Positions 55,491 through 64,000 of a stretch of 64,000 nt of DNA are shown here, one piece after another. The notes beneath the pieces are model-generated. The model was given only the letters and a program-made list of their open reading frames with translations. It was not told the DNA's origin and ran no database searches. The stretch is from positions 62,001 through 126,000 of the forward strand of contig MU863966.1 of NCBI GenBank assembly GCA_033296885.1, in the 5' to 3' direction. The position numbers and the translations under genes are program-made. The DNA is from Triangularia verruculosa. Taxonomy: Eukaryota > Ascomycota > Sordariomycetes > Sordariales > Podosporaceae. The stretch's first letter is position 1; every line of letters starts with the position of its first letter.

Positions 55491-56498
55491 ATGGACAAAA
55501 AACTCGACGCCTCCTTCGAGCGCGTCGAGAAAGCGCTCGCTGTGCTTATCGACTCGATGACCAAGTTCACGCCCTCTGAGAAGGCCGCTAATGACGTCGT
55601 CAAGGCAGAGCGCGACCTTTTCCTCGGTCTGGAGGAGCTCGAGGTACACCAAAGAAACGTCGTCCGCATTAAGCAGTTGAAACAAGAGACCGAAGCCCTC
55701 GACGCCCAAACAAAACAGACAATCAGCGCCCTTTGGGAAATGCGCAAGGAGCTTGTCGCAGTCGCCCCGACCAAGTTCGCGCCGGCCAAGGAAGAGAAAT
55801 ACCCATTTACCACACAACAACTTCTCGAATATGCCCGGCGTATAAGTCGCAACACTCTCCCACCACCAGGCGTCACGAATGGTGTCGACCTGTCGACCGC
55901 CACCCCCACCACTCCCGATGACCAAGCCGGGGGAGGGCCGGATGCTAGCTTTGCGGCTTCAGTAGGCGGTGGCAGCGGACAGGGAACAGCAGCCTCTACG
56001 CCGGCGCCAGGAGTCCAGGACTCTTTCGTCTCGCAAGCTCCCTTCCAGTCCCAAACAGGCGCCACCGAGCTCCCTGTCCACCTGAAGCCAGCGGTTAATC
56101 CACTTGAGAACGCCCCGTTCTTCACCTTCCCGACCATCGATCGCATCCGAAGCGGCGCCCTGGCTCAATACCAGGATCTTGTCAACCGCGGCATCGACCC
56201 CAAGAACTACGACCCAGAAGAGGAGGAGCGGCGGCTCAAGCAGGAGGAGCAGGACCGCAAGGACGCCGAAGAGCGCGCCAGACAGGAGAGGGAGGAGCAG
56301 GATCGCAGGATGCGCGAGGAGAGAGAACGCATGGCGAGGGAGCGAGAGTTGGCCAGACAGCAGCAGCAACAGGAAGGCGGGATGGATCGCAGAGGAAGTG
56401 TCTTGGCTCCAGGCCAAGGGGGAGGTCAGCCCAGCAGATCGGCACCTAAGCAGTTTACCTTTTTGGACGAGGATGATGATGACGAGGATGAGGACTAG
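55491..56498 (+). CDS. MED4: Mediator complex subunit 4 (335 aa)
   Basis: Single exon. Med4 is part of the middle module of Mediator, which links gene-specific regulators to RNA polymerase II in the nucleus. The N-terminal half is the conserved helical Med4 region: MDKKLDASFERVEKALAVLI, then LEELEVHQRNVVRIKQLKQE and TISALWEMRKELVAVAPTKF, followed by the typical PFTTQQLLEYARRISRNTLP and PPGVTNG. The second half is low complexity. It has FPTIDRIRSGALAQYQDL, then a charged single-helix-like stretch rich in E, R, K, Q (EEEERRLKQEEQDRKDAEER), a short Gln-run, and an acidic C-terminus (FLDEDDDDEDED). Length is above the yeast protein (284). The start has a TACAATGG context. Confidence 0.92.
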   Translation: MDKKLDASFERVEKALAVLIDSMTKFTPSEKAANDVVKAERDLFLGLEELEVHQRNVVRIKQLKQETEALDAQTKQTISALWEMRKELVAVAPTKFAPAKEEKYPFTTQQLLEYARRISRNTLPPPGVTNGVDLSTATPTTPDDQAGGGPDASFAASVGGGSGQGTAASTPAPGVQDSFVSQAPFQSQTGATELPVHLKPAVNPLENAPFFTFPTIDRIRSGALAQYQDLVNRGIDPKNYDPEEEERRLKQEEQDRKDAEERARQEREEQDRRMREERERMARERELARQQQQQEGGMDRRGSVLAPGQGGGQPSRSAPKQFTFLDEDDDDEDED

Positions 56499-57013
56499 AG
56501 GTCCGAGCCACATATTGTAGACTTACTCTTGCGACTTTTGGAATAGGTAACTGTACTTAATATAGGTACCCGGCGAGGTGAAGAGCGATAGTATGAATAC
56601 CAAGCTCTTGTGGCACACAGACGACAAAATGCTAGCCGGTACTTGATATGATGTGACGATACAAGAAAAAAAAAACCAAAAGAAAAACCACACTTCATGA
56701 AACGGCGCCTTCGCCAACTCCTCATTTCACCCTACCCGCCGATAAAATACCTTAGGCTGAACCCCCGAAAAGCAATAGTAGTACAAGACAGAATTAACTG
56801 GTAGGTAAAAATGATTGTCTTCTCTCTCCCTTCCTCCCTGTAATCCAAACCATTTTCCCACCTCTCCTGTTGCTTTTCTCTTTCCATGTGTCACCAATAC
56901 AAAAGTAAACAGTAATGCCACCGCTGACCCCCTTCGAACACCCCTTTCCCTCCCAATCCTTTATCCACCGCATGGCAGGTGTATGGCCTTTCAGGTTTGG
57001 GTATGGCCCCAGT
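56499..57013. other. Convergent 3' flanks of MED4 and the TM9 gene
   Basis: About 0.5 kb with homopolymer a-runs near 56666-56690. No supported coding frame. Confidence 0.5.
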
Positions 57014-59012
57014 CTAATCAATCTTGATGGAAGAGTAAATCTTGCGCACAAACAGCCAGCTGGCAAAATACCCGATGGTGCCTACTTCAATGTTAGTTAT
57101 CTCCGGTCATCATGTCTGGAGGGTCATGGGTGTACACAAACTTACCAGTCAGGATGAAGAACAAAAAGGAAATGAGCGCGCTGTATCCAATGTACAGCAC
57201 ACTCCCCGTGAACCCGCTCAGCGCCAGCTTGGTGACCCAGTAGATGAGCGCGTTGAGGAAGATGTACCCGCCGCTCGTACCCGCAGCCAGGAAAGCCCTC
57301 CACTGCCAGTTGTAGTTTTCAGCGCACAGCAAGAAGTAGACCAGCAGGACGGTAACGGCGGCGCAGGTGATGATCATCAGGCCGTAGCACAGAAACAAAA
57401 ACCCAAACATGTAGTAGATTCGGCTGAACCAAATCGACGTCATGATGAAGTAGAGCTCCACAAAAATGGCGCCAAAGGGCAGCAGACCGACGAGAAGCAT
57501 GCTGGGGATCGGCTTGAGATATGTGGTGACTGGCGGGATCTGGCGAGGAATCTGGTTGGTGCGCACAGGAGGCTCGATCGCAGGGGCGCGGAAGGCGAGC
57601 CAGGAGCCGGTGAACGACAGGGGGACACTGATAAGAAACCAGATGAAGATGAGCACAAGCATGGTGGTGAATGGCACCGCGCCAGAGGACTCCTCGGCCC
57701 ACAAGAACAGATTCAGCAGGAAGAAGACGGTGAAAACTATTCCGGGAACCAAGAGAGGAGTGAGAATGATGTTGAGCTTCCACTTCTCACCGTGCAATGA
57801 TTTGTACATGCGCGCAGACGTATAACCGCCCACGAAGCCCAGGACAGTGTAAAGGAGGACCGTGATGGTGCCAAGTGAACCGCGATTCGACGGGGACAGG
57901 AAGCCCAATAGAGCAAAGGCGATGGTGAAGCCGGCCATGACGAAGAGCTGTGTGCCGCTGCCCAGGAACACGGAGAGAAGAAGAGGGTGGGATGGGTTGC
58001 GGAAGACATCGCCGTGGACGAGCTTCCAGCCAGAGTCCTCCTGCACACCATCTTCCAGCACAGACGTCCCAGACAGGTCGTCAAGGTTGATCTGATCCAG
58101 ACGATTATACCGTGCAATATCCTTCTTGAGAGCCCGAACCAAGATGGACATGACGGTCAGGACGAGGAAGACAACGATGACGGAAGAGTTGATGAGCGAG
58201 AACCACTGGATCTTGGGGTCGTATACATGGAGGTACTTGTCCCATCTGGTGGCCCAAGCAGTTGTAGACTCGATCCAGTATACGCTGTAGGTGAAGCGAG
58301 TCTTGGTGTCGCCCGTTTCGCTTAGCTCGACGATGTCTGGTGCTGTGTTGCAAGTGTCTGGGCCGATTTCGCCGGTGTACTTTCTCGACTCGGGCTGGAC
58401 GATGACGCCGACCACGCGGTACTGACCATTGTTTCCGTTAACCTCGTGATACTCGATAATGATGTCGTAGTGATTGTTGAATTTGATGCGGCCGTCGTCT
58501 AGCTGCTCGCCCAGCAAGAAACCGGGGTTCGTGAACTCGGTGTCGGACAAGACATCGACAGTCTTCTGGCCAGCCGGAAGTCCATCAACCAGCCAGTTAA
58601 GACTGACGCCTTCTTGAATTTGTTGGTTTATGAACTGGGCTGCGTTCTGGCCATATGTCACCTCGCATTGCTTCTTGCAGGTTTCGTTTTGCCTCATCTT
58701 GAGCTCAAAGGCGGACGTCTTTATCCTATCCCCAAACAGGATGCTCCCCAGGCTCGCTCCTACGGACTGCGCTCCTTCTTCTGGCGCGCAGAACTGGAAC
58801 ATTGGGTGGTAATAGTCCCATGACAGCACCGAATGTAGTACCGAGTCCGCATCGCCGACCGGTCGTATCGCGTTGACATAGAGTGGAACGGCGTCACCTT
58901 GCTTATATGAGGTCGGCGCAACGCCCGGGAGGTAGAAGGCTGATGCGAGCTTGGGAAGGGCTAATAAGGAGGCGAGGAGCGCCCCTGAAGGCGCGTGCTT
59001 TCGTAGTTGCAT
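57014..59012 (-). CDS. EMP70: Transmembrane 9 superfamily protein, EMP70/TMN2 type (644 aa)
   Basis: Two exons, 57146-59012 and 57014-57081; the intron is GTAAGT...CTAAC...AGTAG and joins in phase 1. Nonaspanin of the endosomal/Golgi membrane. Signal peptide SGALLASLLALPKLASAFYL, then the lumenal domain starting GVAPTSYKQGDAVPLYVNAI, with SLGSILFGDRIKTSAFELKM and NQTCKKQC-like cysteine motif. The first membrane helix is VIVVFLVLTVMSILVRALKK, followed by VHGDVFRNPSHPLLLSVFLG, the family marker. Eight more helices run to the end (for example FLISVPLSFTGSWLAFRAPA). The spliced-on last exon gives GTIGYFASWLFVRKIYSSIK then ID, i.e. a KIYSSIKID tail with the KxD-type retrieval signal of this family. 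Length matches yeast Emp70 (667). Confidence 0.93.
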
Positions 59013-59631
59013 CGTGGTGTCTGTATGTGTAAATTCTGTGGCTTTGGAGTTAGGATATGAAAAGCATCATAGAAAGGGAAAACAACCAGTAGTTGTACTA
59101 GAAACGGCGCATAGGGCTGAAGTCGTCACCATGCAGCGCTAGGTTCATCGGACAGTCTGGAACTCTGGGTGGGTTTGGGGTTCGCGATCAGGGGAAGTGA
59201 ACTTGGCGAAACGTACTGTAAAGTGGGAAACGAGCTACGAGCCGTCTGCTACCCGTCCACGGGTTCAGCCTTATAACCAAGTGCCGGTTGGAATGCGATC
59301 GGAGACATCGAGTTGTCGCAGCTTTCAAACCTCCCGACAAGACAGAACAGCTGGCCAACAGCACTTGGGGTCAGCGGCTGCCTTGTTCGTCAGGTCGCGG
59401 GCTTGGTGCTGCATGCATTGGCGGGCCGGAGAATCATCGGTAGGCGATAAGGCACAGCCTGATAAGCATCCCCCACCCAGATTCTTTGTTCCACCGCTTG
59501 CCCCACAAAAAAGTCTCGGGGTGGGGCCCCGAGTCGCAAAAGAATTTGTTTTCTTCGATTTGCCGTTGCTTTGCACCCATCATCGCGAAACCTAGCAATT
59601 GCAATTCTGTAGATTGCTTTTCCCGGCGATA
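59013..59631. other. Divergent promoter TM9 gene / LCP5
   Basis: About 0.6 kb between divergent starts. No coding frame supported. Confidence 0.5.
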
Positions 59632-60735
59632 ATGTCAGCACCAGCGACCCTTCCAGCGCTGCTGGACACTCTGACAAAGTCAATTTCGACCACTCTTGAA
59701 GCAGCGCCGAAACTCGCCAACTTCGAACTGCCGAAAGACGGCATCTCTCTCCTCGACGTCAAGAACGAGCTGCTGCTGTCGTATCTCCAGAACCTGGTCT
59801 TCTTGATTCTTCTGAAGCTTCGTCAGACTAGAAATGGCGGATCCAAAGACCGGGAACACGAACAAGACCTCGATGACCTCGTGGTCACCAAACTCGTCGA
59901 ACTTCGACTCTACCTTGAGAAGGGCGCCCGGCCGCTGGAGGACAAGCTGAAATATCAAATCGACAAGGTTCTTCGCGCAGCAGATGATGCGGAAAGGAAT
60001 TCAAAGGCCGAAGAGGAGGCTGCCGCCGCCGTTGATGCCGAATCTGAGTCTGAAGCGGGTAGCGACGATGAAGGAGAAACGGTCAACGAGGTCCACGCTC
60101 GTGCGACTGCCGCCTATCAAGCCCGCGCCAACCTGTCCGCTATCACTCGCCCTGCTGGTGCCAAATACGCAAGCAAAGAGGGTGGCGACAAGTCCGGAGT
60201 GTACCGCCCACCAAAGATCTCGGCAACCTCGATGCCCACATTCGACAAGCGGGAGAAGAAGGAGAAGCCCATGAAGTCGGCCACACTCGACGAGTTCATT
60301 CAGGATGAAATGTCATCTATCCCCATGGCCCAGCCCAGCATCGGTACCACGATTATGCAGGGTGGTCGCAAGATCAAGACGGCTACCGAGCGCGCCAAGG
60401 AGGACGAGAGACGCGAGTACGAAGAACGTAACTTTGTCCGTCTGCCCAAGGAGAGCAAGAAGGACCGTAAGAAGCGGGGCATCACCGAGGGTCGCCGCAT
60501 GAACTATGGTGGCGAGGAATGGAGAGGGTTGAGTGAAGGCTTGGACAGAATCAGCCAGTTGACACGCGGCAAGAGCTCTGGGGGTGGCACCAAGGCGCTT
60601 CTGGAGAAGAGCCGGAAGAGGGGCATTGACACGGTGGATGGACCACGCGGCGGTGGTGGTGGGGCTGACATGGGCGAAAGGTACCAGAAGAAACTGAAGA
60701 TGCTGGAAAAGGGCCGCGGAAGAAACCGAAAGTAA
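59632..60735 (+). CDS. LCP5: U3 snoRNP-associated protein LCP5, Sas10/Utp3/C1D family (367 aa)
   Basis: Single exon. Nucleolar factor of the small-subunit processome needed for 18S rRNA maturation (neuroguidin in animals). The N-terminal Sas10/Utp3/C1D domain is seen in LPALLDTLTKSISTTLEAAP, then GISLLDVKNELLLSYLQNLV and FLILLKLRQTRNGG. The family stretch VVTKLVELRLYLEKGARPLE with DKLKYQIDKVLRAADDAERN follows. Next is an acidic patch (ESESEAGSDDEGE), then YRPPKISATSMPTFDKREKK, and a basic C-terminus (KKDRKKRGITEGRRMNYGGE, then YQKKLKMLEKGRGRNRK). Length is near yeast Lcp5 (357). The ATG at 59632 was chosen over an upstream non-ATG extension because it starts the conserved domain with a GATAATGTC context. 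Confidence 0.92.
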   Translation: MSAPATLPALLDTLTKSISTTLEAAPKLANFELPKDGISLLDVKNELLLSYLQNLVFLILLKLRQTRNGGSKDREHEQDLDDLVVTKLVELRLYLEKGARPLEDKLKYQIDKVLRAADDAERNSKAEEEAAAAVDAESESEAGSDDEGETVNEVHARATAAYQARANLSAITRPAGAKYASKEGGDKSGVYRPPKISATSMPTFDKREKKEKPMKSATLDEFIQDEMSSIPMAQPSIGTTIMQGGRKIKTATERAKEDERREYEERNFVRLPKESKKDRKKRGITEGRRMNYGGEEWRGLSEGLDRISQLTRGKSSGGGTKALLEKSRKRGIDTVDGPRGGGGGADMGERYQKKLKMLEKGRGRNRK

Positions 60736-60829
60736 AGGGGATCTTTTTTTTATCCAATCTACCTATATACCCAGGTCATGTTTTGCATATCATCTCGTCA
60801 TTAAGCGTCTTGTTAAATCAAGGCCAGGC

Positions 60830-62404
60830 TTACAAGCTGATGCCAGCATCGCGGCCCTCATTTCTGCGACGGCCCTGCCCGATTCTGTCTCTTATTCTGT
60901 CCTCGGTCTCGACCACGCGTGCTGGAAGTGCAAAACCAAGACCAAAGAACACAAACAATGCCCACTTCCAGCGGAAAGGATTGAATGCGACGCAAAAGAC
61001 AAACCACCAAACGAGCTCGAGATAGGTAAAGAACTCGAATGGTCCAACCGGAGAGGCCGCCTTGAGGAATCTCGTCATGTCGATCCACCGCTTCATCCAG
61101 AAAGGGCTTGGTCTGGTGAGGGGATCTACCAGGAACATGAGGAGTATTCTCGTGTAGATGCCGATATGCCAGTTGCCGACTGTCCCAATGGCGTTCATGT
61201 AGGTGCAATTGATGCAGGAGATGCTTGGGTGGGTTGGGGGAAACGTCTGCAGGTACCAGTTTGGTGGGTTGTACGGCTTTTGGAAACAAGACCCTGGGAG
61301 GAAAGTCGACAGCCGAGGCCTTCCAAACCCAGTGGCCATCACGACAACGTCCCCTTCGATGACATGCTGCTTGCCTTGCCCGCCAGGATCGACGCCCTTT
61401 TTCCTTCGGTTGACCCTAACGCCCTTTTCGGTGAACTGCTCAATATCGCACCTCACCCACTCGGCCCTGTTCGACCTCAGCTTCTCCATGATATCCGAGT
61501 TCACCATTGGCGTGTCGGTGAACAACCCCTTTTTGGCCGGGGCCAGGTCCTCCAGGTCGCGGTAAAACATCTTGCGGAGGAGCATCTCGGGAATCCAGCT
61601 CAGAAACGTCTCCTGCCCGAAAATGTTGAGCGCCAGCAGCATGTTCCAGATGGGATTGCGCGGGATAATCCACTTGTCGCTCCTGGCCAAGACATAAATC
61701 TTCTTTGCGCCTTCTCGAGTCGCAAACTCGAGCGCCTCTACCGCGCTTGCCCCGCCTCCGATGATGATCATGGTTTTGTCCTTGGCGTTCTTGCACGAGG
61801 CGGACAGCTTGCTCGAGTGGTGGATCTGCCCCTTGAACCGATCCATCCCCGGCATTCTGGGCAGTTTTGGCTCGCCGCAGGTTCCTATCGCGGCGATGAC
61901 GCCGTCGAAGCGGCCGTTGGAAGGGGAGTTGATGATCCATCTTCCCTGGTTGTCTTGGTACATGTCTTCGACCTTGGTGTCGAATTTGGTTCGGGTGTCG
62001 AGGCCATATCGCTTCCAGAGGCCGCGGACTTGGGTCAGGATCTGCTGACGGTCGGGGTAGCCTCTGTCCCATCTCACGGAGGGGTGGAAGCGGTACATGA
62101 GCGAGTGGATTTGGAGGCTGGAGGTGTTGTTGACGCGGGACCAGATTCCGCCGAGATTGGAAGAGGAGCCGGCCTCGAAGATGGTGACGTCGAAGCCATG
62201 GCCTATGCAGTGCGCTGCGCTTGTTACACCGGTGATACCGGCGCCGATGATGGCGATTTTGGGGCGGGAGCGGAGGCCGGTGTTGATGTCGGGTGGAGCG
62301 GGCGAGAGGATTTTGTCGAGAAAGAATTGGACTATCTGGAAGAGGAGGAGAACCGGGTGGAAGAGGAGGCCGGAAAGTTGAGATTGGTTTGATTGTGAGG
62401 CCAT
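60830..62404 (-). CDS. Flavin-containing monooxygenase-like FAD/NAD(P)H enzyme (524 aa)
   Basis: Single exon. FAD- and NADPH-dependent oxidoreductase of the flavin monooxygenase class. The FAD site is IAIIGAGITGVTSAAHCIGH, with FDVTIFEAGSSSNLGGIWSR. Next come VIAAIGTCGEPKLPRMPGMD and FKGQIHHSS (the FMO/BVMO signature area), the second nucleotide-binding GxGxxA site MIIIGGGASAVEALEFATRE, and ATGFGRPRLSTFLPG. An N-terminal hydrophobic stretch (LLFHPVLLLFQIVQFFLDKI) and a C-terminal one (LVWWFVFCVAFNPFRWKWAL with VFFGLGFAL) suggest membrane association, probably at the ER. The substrate is unknown. No pathway neighbours are present (LCP5 is convergent, 94 nt away), so this looks like a stand-alone enzyme. 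A 408-codon antisense frame is a codon-bias shadow. Confidence 0.85.
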   Translation of the reverse strand: MASQSNQSQLSGLLFHPVLLLFQIVQFFLDKILSPAPPDINTGLRSRPKIAIIGAGITGVTSAAHCIGHGFDVTIFEAGSSSNLGGIWSRVNNTSSLQIHSLMYRFHPSVRWDRGYPDRQQILTQVRGLWKRYGLDTRTKFDTKVEDMYQDNQGRWIINSPSNGRFDGVIAAIGTCGEPKLPRMPGMDRFKGQIHHSSKLSASCKNAKDKTMIIIGGGASAVEALEFATREGAKKIYVLARSDKWIIPRNPIWNMLLALNIFGQETFLSWIPEMLLRKMFYRDLEDLAPAKKGLFTDTPMVNSDIMEKLRSNRAEWVRCDIEQFTEKGVRVNRRKKGVDPGGQGKQHVIEGDVVVMATGFGRPRLSTFLPGSCFQKPYNPPNWYLQTFPPTHPSISCINCTYMNAIGTVGNWHIGIYTRILLMFLVDPLTRPSPFWMKRWIDMTRFLKAASPVGPFEFFTYLELVWWFVFCVAFNPFRWKWALFVFFGLGFALPARVVETEDRIRDRIGQGRRRNEGRDAGISL

Positions 62405-63199
62405 TTTGGTTGGGACAAAGGTGAGAAGGTGAAAAGGGGTAATGGTCTAAAGGGCTAATGGTGTAAAGGAAAATGATGCCGGTCCTTGAAAAGTGAGTCG
62501 ATTGCAAGGACCATTTTGGCACTGCCACTGGACTTTCTAGCAGAAATCTTTTCTTCTTTCAATAGCCTGAACCTCTTGATAGTTGGTTCCTGGTGTTGCA
62601 CTGAACCCTTGTGCTGTGCTTGTGGTTGACGTCATCCAAGGCGTCAGTCGTGACATGTGAAAGTGTCCCCACTGGACCTCGACAGCGTTTAGGCATCAAA
62701 CGGTGATTCCATTCAAGAAATCCTCTCAGATGCTCTTCCCCTGTCCACTACATCAGGGGCTAAACTGTATTCCAACGACATCCCTTTTTCATTAGGCACC
62801 TGCCCGCCATTGGCTACACGGTGAGGCCTACAACCTCCATGCAGCGAGGCCCGCCACCACTGCTGGAAACTTGCCTTCCATCCTTGTAGGCCACCCTATC
62901 AGGGAAACAAGTACTCACTCCCAGAAACCCGGAATGCTTGCGGCTGCAGGCAAACACGGGAATGCTTCACAACTTCACTCTTCAGTCAACAAAGCAAGGC
63001 GAACAGAGGAGCAAACAATGCAGTCTGCCGCCGAAGCCATGCTCGAGGCCCTCGGCATACCATGGACGCGCATATCTTCGATGCCATGATCCCAATCCTG
63101 ATAAACTCGAAGGCACCCTTCACCGAGTCCTTCCAGTATCAGCTCCTTCAAGCCCCTCGACAGTTCCAGAAACACTCAGACCTTTGATAGGCTCCCTCC
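62405..63199. other. Intergenic before the ankyrin-like gene, with an in-frame upstream frame
   Basis: About 0.8 kb. The first part is the FMO promoter. From 63062 to 63187 an ATG-started 41-codon frame in phase with the next gene ends in TGA followed directly by TAG (see separate entry). Confidence 0.45.
63062..63190 (+). other. Upstream frame in phase with the 63200 gene, closed by TGA-TAG
   Basis: Starts ACCATGG, codes MDAHIFDAMIPILINSKAPF then TESFQYQLLQAPRQFQKHSD-L, then TGA TAG, nine bases before the next ATG in the same phase. Its composition looks coding. It may be an upstream regulatory frame, the true N-terminus reached by splicing I could not place, or a broken start. Confidence 0.35.
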
Positions 63200-64000
63200 A
63201 TGAAGAAAAATACCAAGTCTTCTTCTTCTACAAAACAACAGTGGGATTCGGAATTCATCCTGCCTCGGATCGAGAAACGTATTTCCAGCAACGAAGATGA
63301 CTACCTGTCATCTACCTACTCGTATGCCGATACCGGCCGCGTCTTTCACCTTCGAGATGTCATTGTTGCCATCCAAAGAGGCGACACGTGTGACAGCATT
63401 CGATCTCTCCTGAGCCCTCATCAGACAGATCTCCAGTCATTGAAGCTCAAGCATGAGATCTGTGGGACTGTCGATGATGTCCCTGCCTTCTTCTTCGTTG
63501 TTGAGAGTGGCAGTGCCGAGATGGTCAGGATGTGGGCATCATACGGCGGCGAGGTCAACACTGAATATCGACAAGTCTCACTGTTGGCGTATGCTATCGT
63601 TCGATGTCTTTCTCCCAAGGCCGACGGGCCGGTGGTTGTGGCAACACTCTTGAGCCTCGGTGCATCTATTGACTCGATACCACCGCCATTCTATCTGCCC
63701 ATTGACCGAGATTTGCCTGAGACCGGTCCTGCCGACAGCGAGCTTGCCGCTTTCAAGAACCCCAAGACTGTATGGATCTCAGGACCAGGCCGTCGACTGC
63801 TCACAGACGCGCTAAACTCGTGTTTCTCTCTTCGGTATGCCCTACACCGTGCATCAATCACCGAACCTCTCTCTGGCGCCAACCAAGCCATCGCCAAGAA
63901 ACATTCGGCTACCGAGTTGTTGGGAGTTCATTATTTCCTCGTGGGCCAAGCTCAGGCATGTCAGTCGCTGGTTGAGATCTTCATGGCGTATGTTGCTTCC
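63200..64000 (+). CDS. N-terminal part of an ankyrin-like, possibly AAA/Clp-type, fungal protein (truncated by window end)
   Basis: Open frame from ATG 63200 to the window end, 267 codons visible without a stop. The start is preceded in phase by TGA TAG. The visible part has helical repeat character: VFHLRDVIVAIQRGDTCDSI, then PAFFFVVESGSAEMVRMWAS, YGGEVN, SLLAYAIVRCLS and ATLLSLGASIDSIP. This fits degenerate ankyrin repeats (G-[AG]-x-[IV]-[DN] ends). The last visible stretch, ATELLGVHYFLVGQAQACQS then LVEIFMAYVAS, resembles the linker before the AAA ATPase module in a family of fungal ankyrin-AAA (Clp-like) proteins, as far as I recall. The ATPase itself would lie outside the window, so the second half of the call is inference. 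Confidence 0.6.
   Translation, partial: MKKNTKSSSSTKQQWDSEFILPRIEKRISSNEDDYLSSTYSYADTGRVFHLRDVIVAIQRGDTCDSIRSLLSPHQTDLQSLKLKHEICGTVDDVPAFFFVVESGSAEMVRMWASYGGEVNTEYRQVSLLAYAIVRCLSPKADGPVVVATLLSLGASIDSIPPPFYLPIDRDLPETGPADSELAAFKNPKTVWISGPGRRLLTDALNSCFSLRYALHRASITEPLSGANQAIAKKHSATELLGVHYFLVGQAQACQSLVEIFMAYVAS

Noticed and set aside
61166..62392. 408-codon plus-strand frame antisense to the flavin monooxygenase
   Set aside because: Codon-bias shadow of a well-recognised gene.
1..64000. CRISPR arrays, rRNA, intact transposons, secondary-metabolite cluster
   Set aside because: No spaced direct repeats, ribosomal sequence, transposase or reverse transcriptase frame, or PKS/NRPS/terpene genes were seen; the genes present are mostly dispersed housekeeping genes.

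Overview
The window is nuclear DNA of a filamentous ascomycete (Pezizomycotina), most likely a Sordariomycete and possibly Sordariales. The evidence is: short introns of about 50-65 nt with GTRNGT donors and CTRAC-type branch points; an APSES/Xbp1-type regulator; a fungal MscL channel; a SUR7-family protein; a GH76 wall enzyme; and a Die2-type ALG10. Genes lie on both strands with no operons. I rebuilt spliced coding sequences by joining reading frames at consensus splice sites; every multi-exon model given closes to a whole number of codons. I see no rRNA, tRNA, CRISPR array, intact transposon or strongly AT-rich RIP block.

Left part (1-10.9 kb): the 3' end of an unrecognised gene; two small Cys/His-rich proteins on the minus strand that share a CGHL...H..C signature (760-1208 and 2310-3122); an APSES/KilA-N regulator of Xbp1 type (4616-6718, minus); then about 4 kb without a convincing gene.

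Centre left (10.9-30.6 kb): DNA topoisomerase II (TOP2); a mechanosensitive channel MscL with a zinc-ribbon tail; two head-to-head paralogous GPI-anchored secreted proteins; a GH76 mannanase-like wall enzyme (DCW1/DFG5 type); histidinol-phosphate aminotransferase (HIS5) with three TGACTC motifs upstream; a GDSL carbohydrate esterase; and a glutamine-rich SS18/Snf11-like chromatin factor.

Centre right (32.6-46.8 kb): a TBC RabGAP of Gyp5/Evi5 type, a reticulon (RTN1), a SUR7/PalI-type four-helix membrane protein, a nitronate monooxygenase, and a bifunctional HPPK-DHPS folate enzyme (FOL1) with a likely mitochondrial leader. A 4 kb gene-poor stretch follows (46.8-50.8 kb) with protein-like but interrupted frames.

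Right part (50.8-64 kb): a small fungal hypothetical protein; ALG10 (with a GC-AG intron); QCR10 (six coding exons for 110 residues); MED4; a TM9/EMP70 protein; LCP5; a flavin monooxygenase; and the 5' part of an ankyrin-like protein that runs off the window.

Most genes are single-copy housekeeping genes in nucleus, ER/Golgi, mitochondrion or wall, with no shared pathway beyond a cell-surface theme in the 17.8-23.5 kb block. The most novel elements are the CGH small-protein pair, the divergent GPI-protein pair, the MscL tail, and several unusual gene structures.
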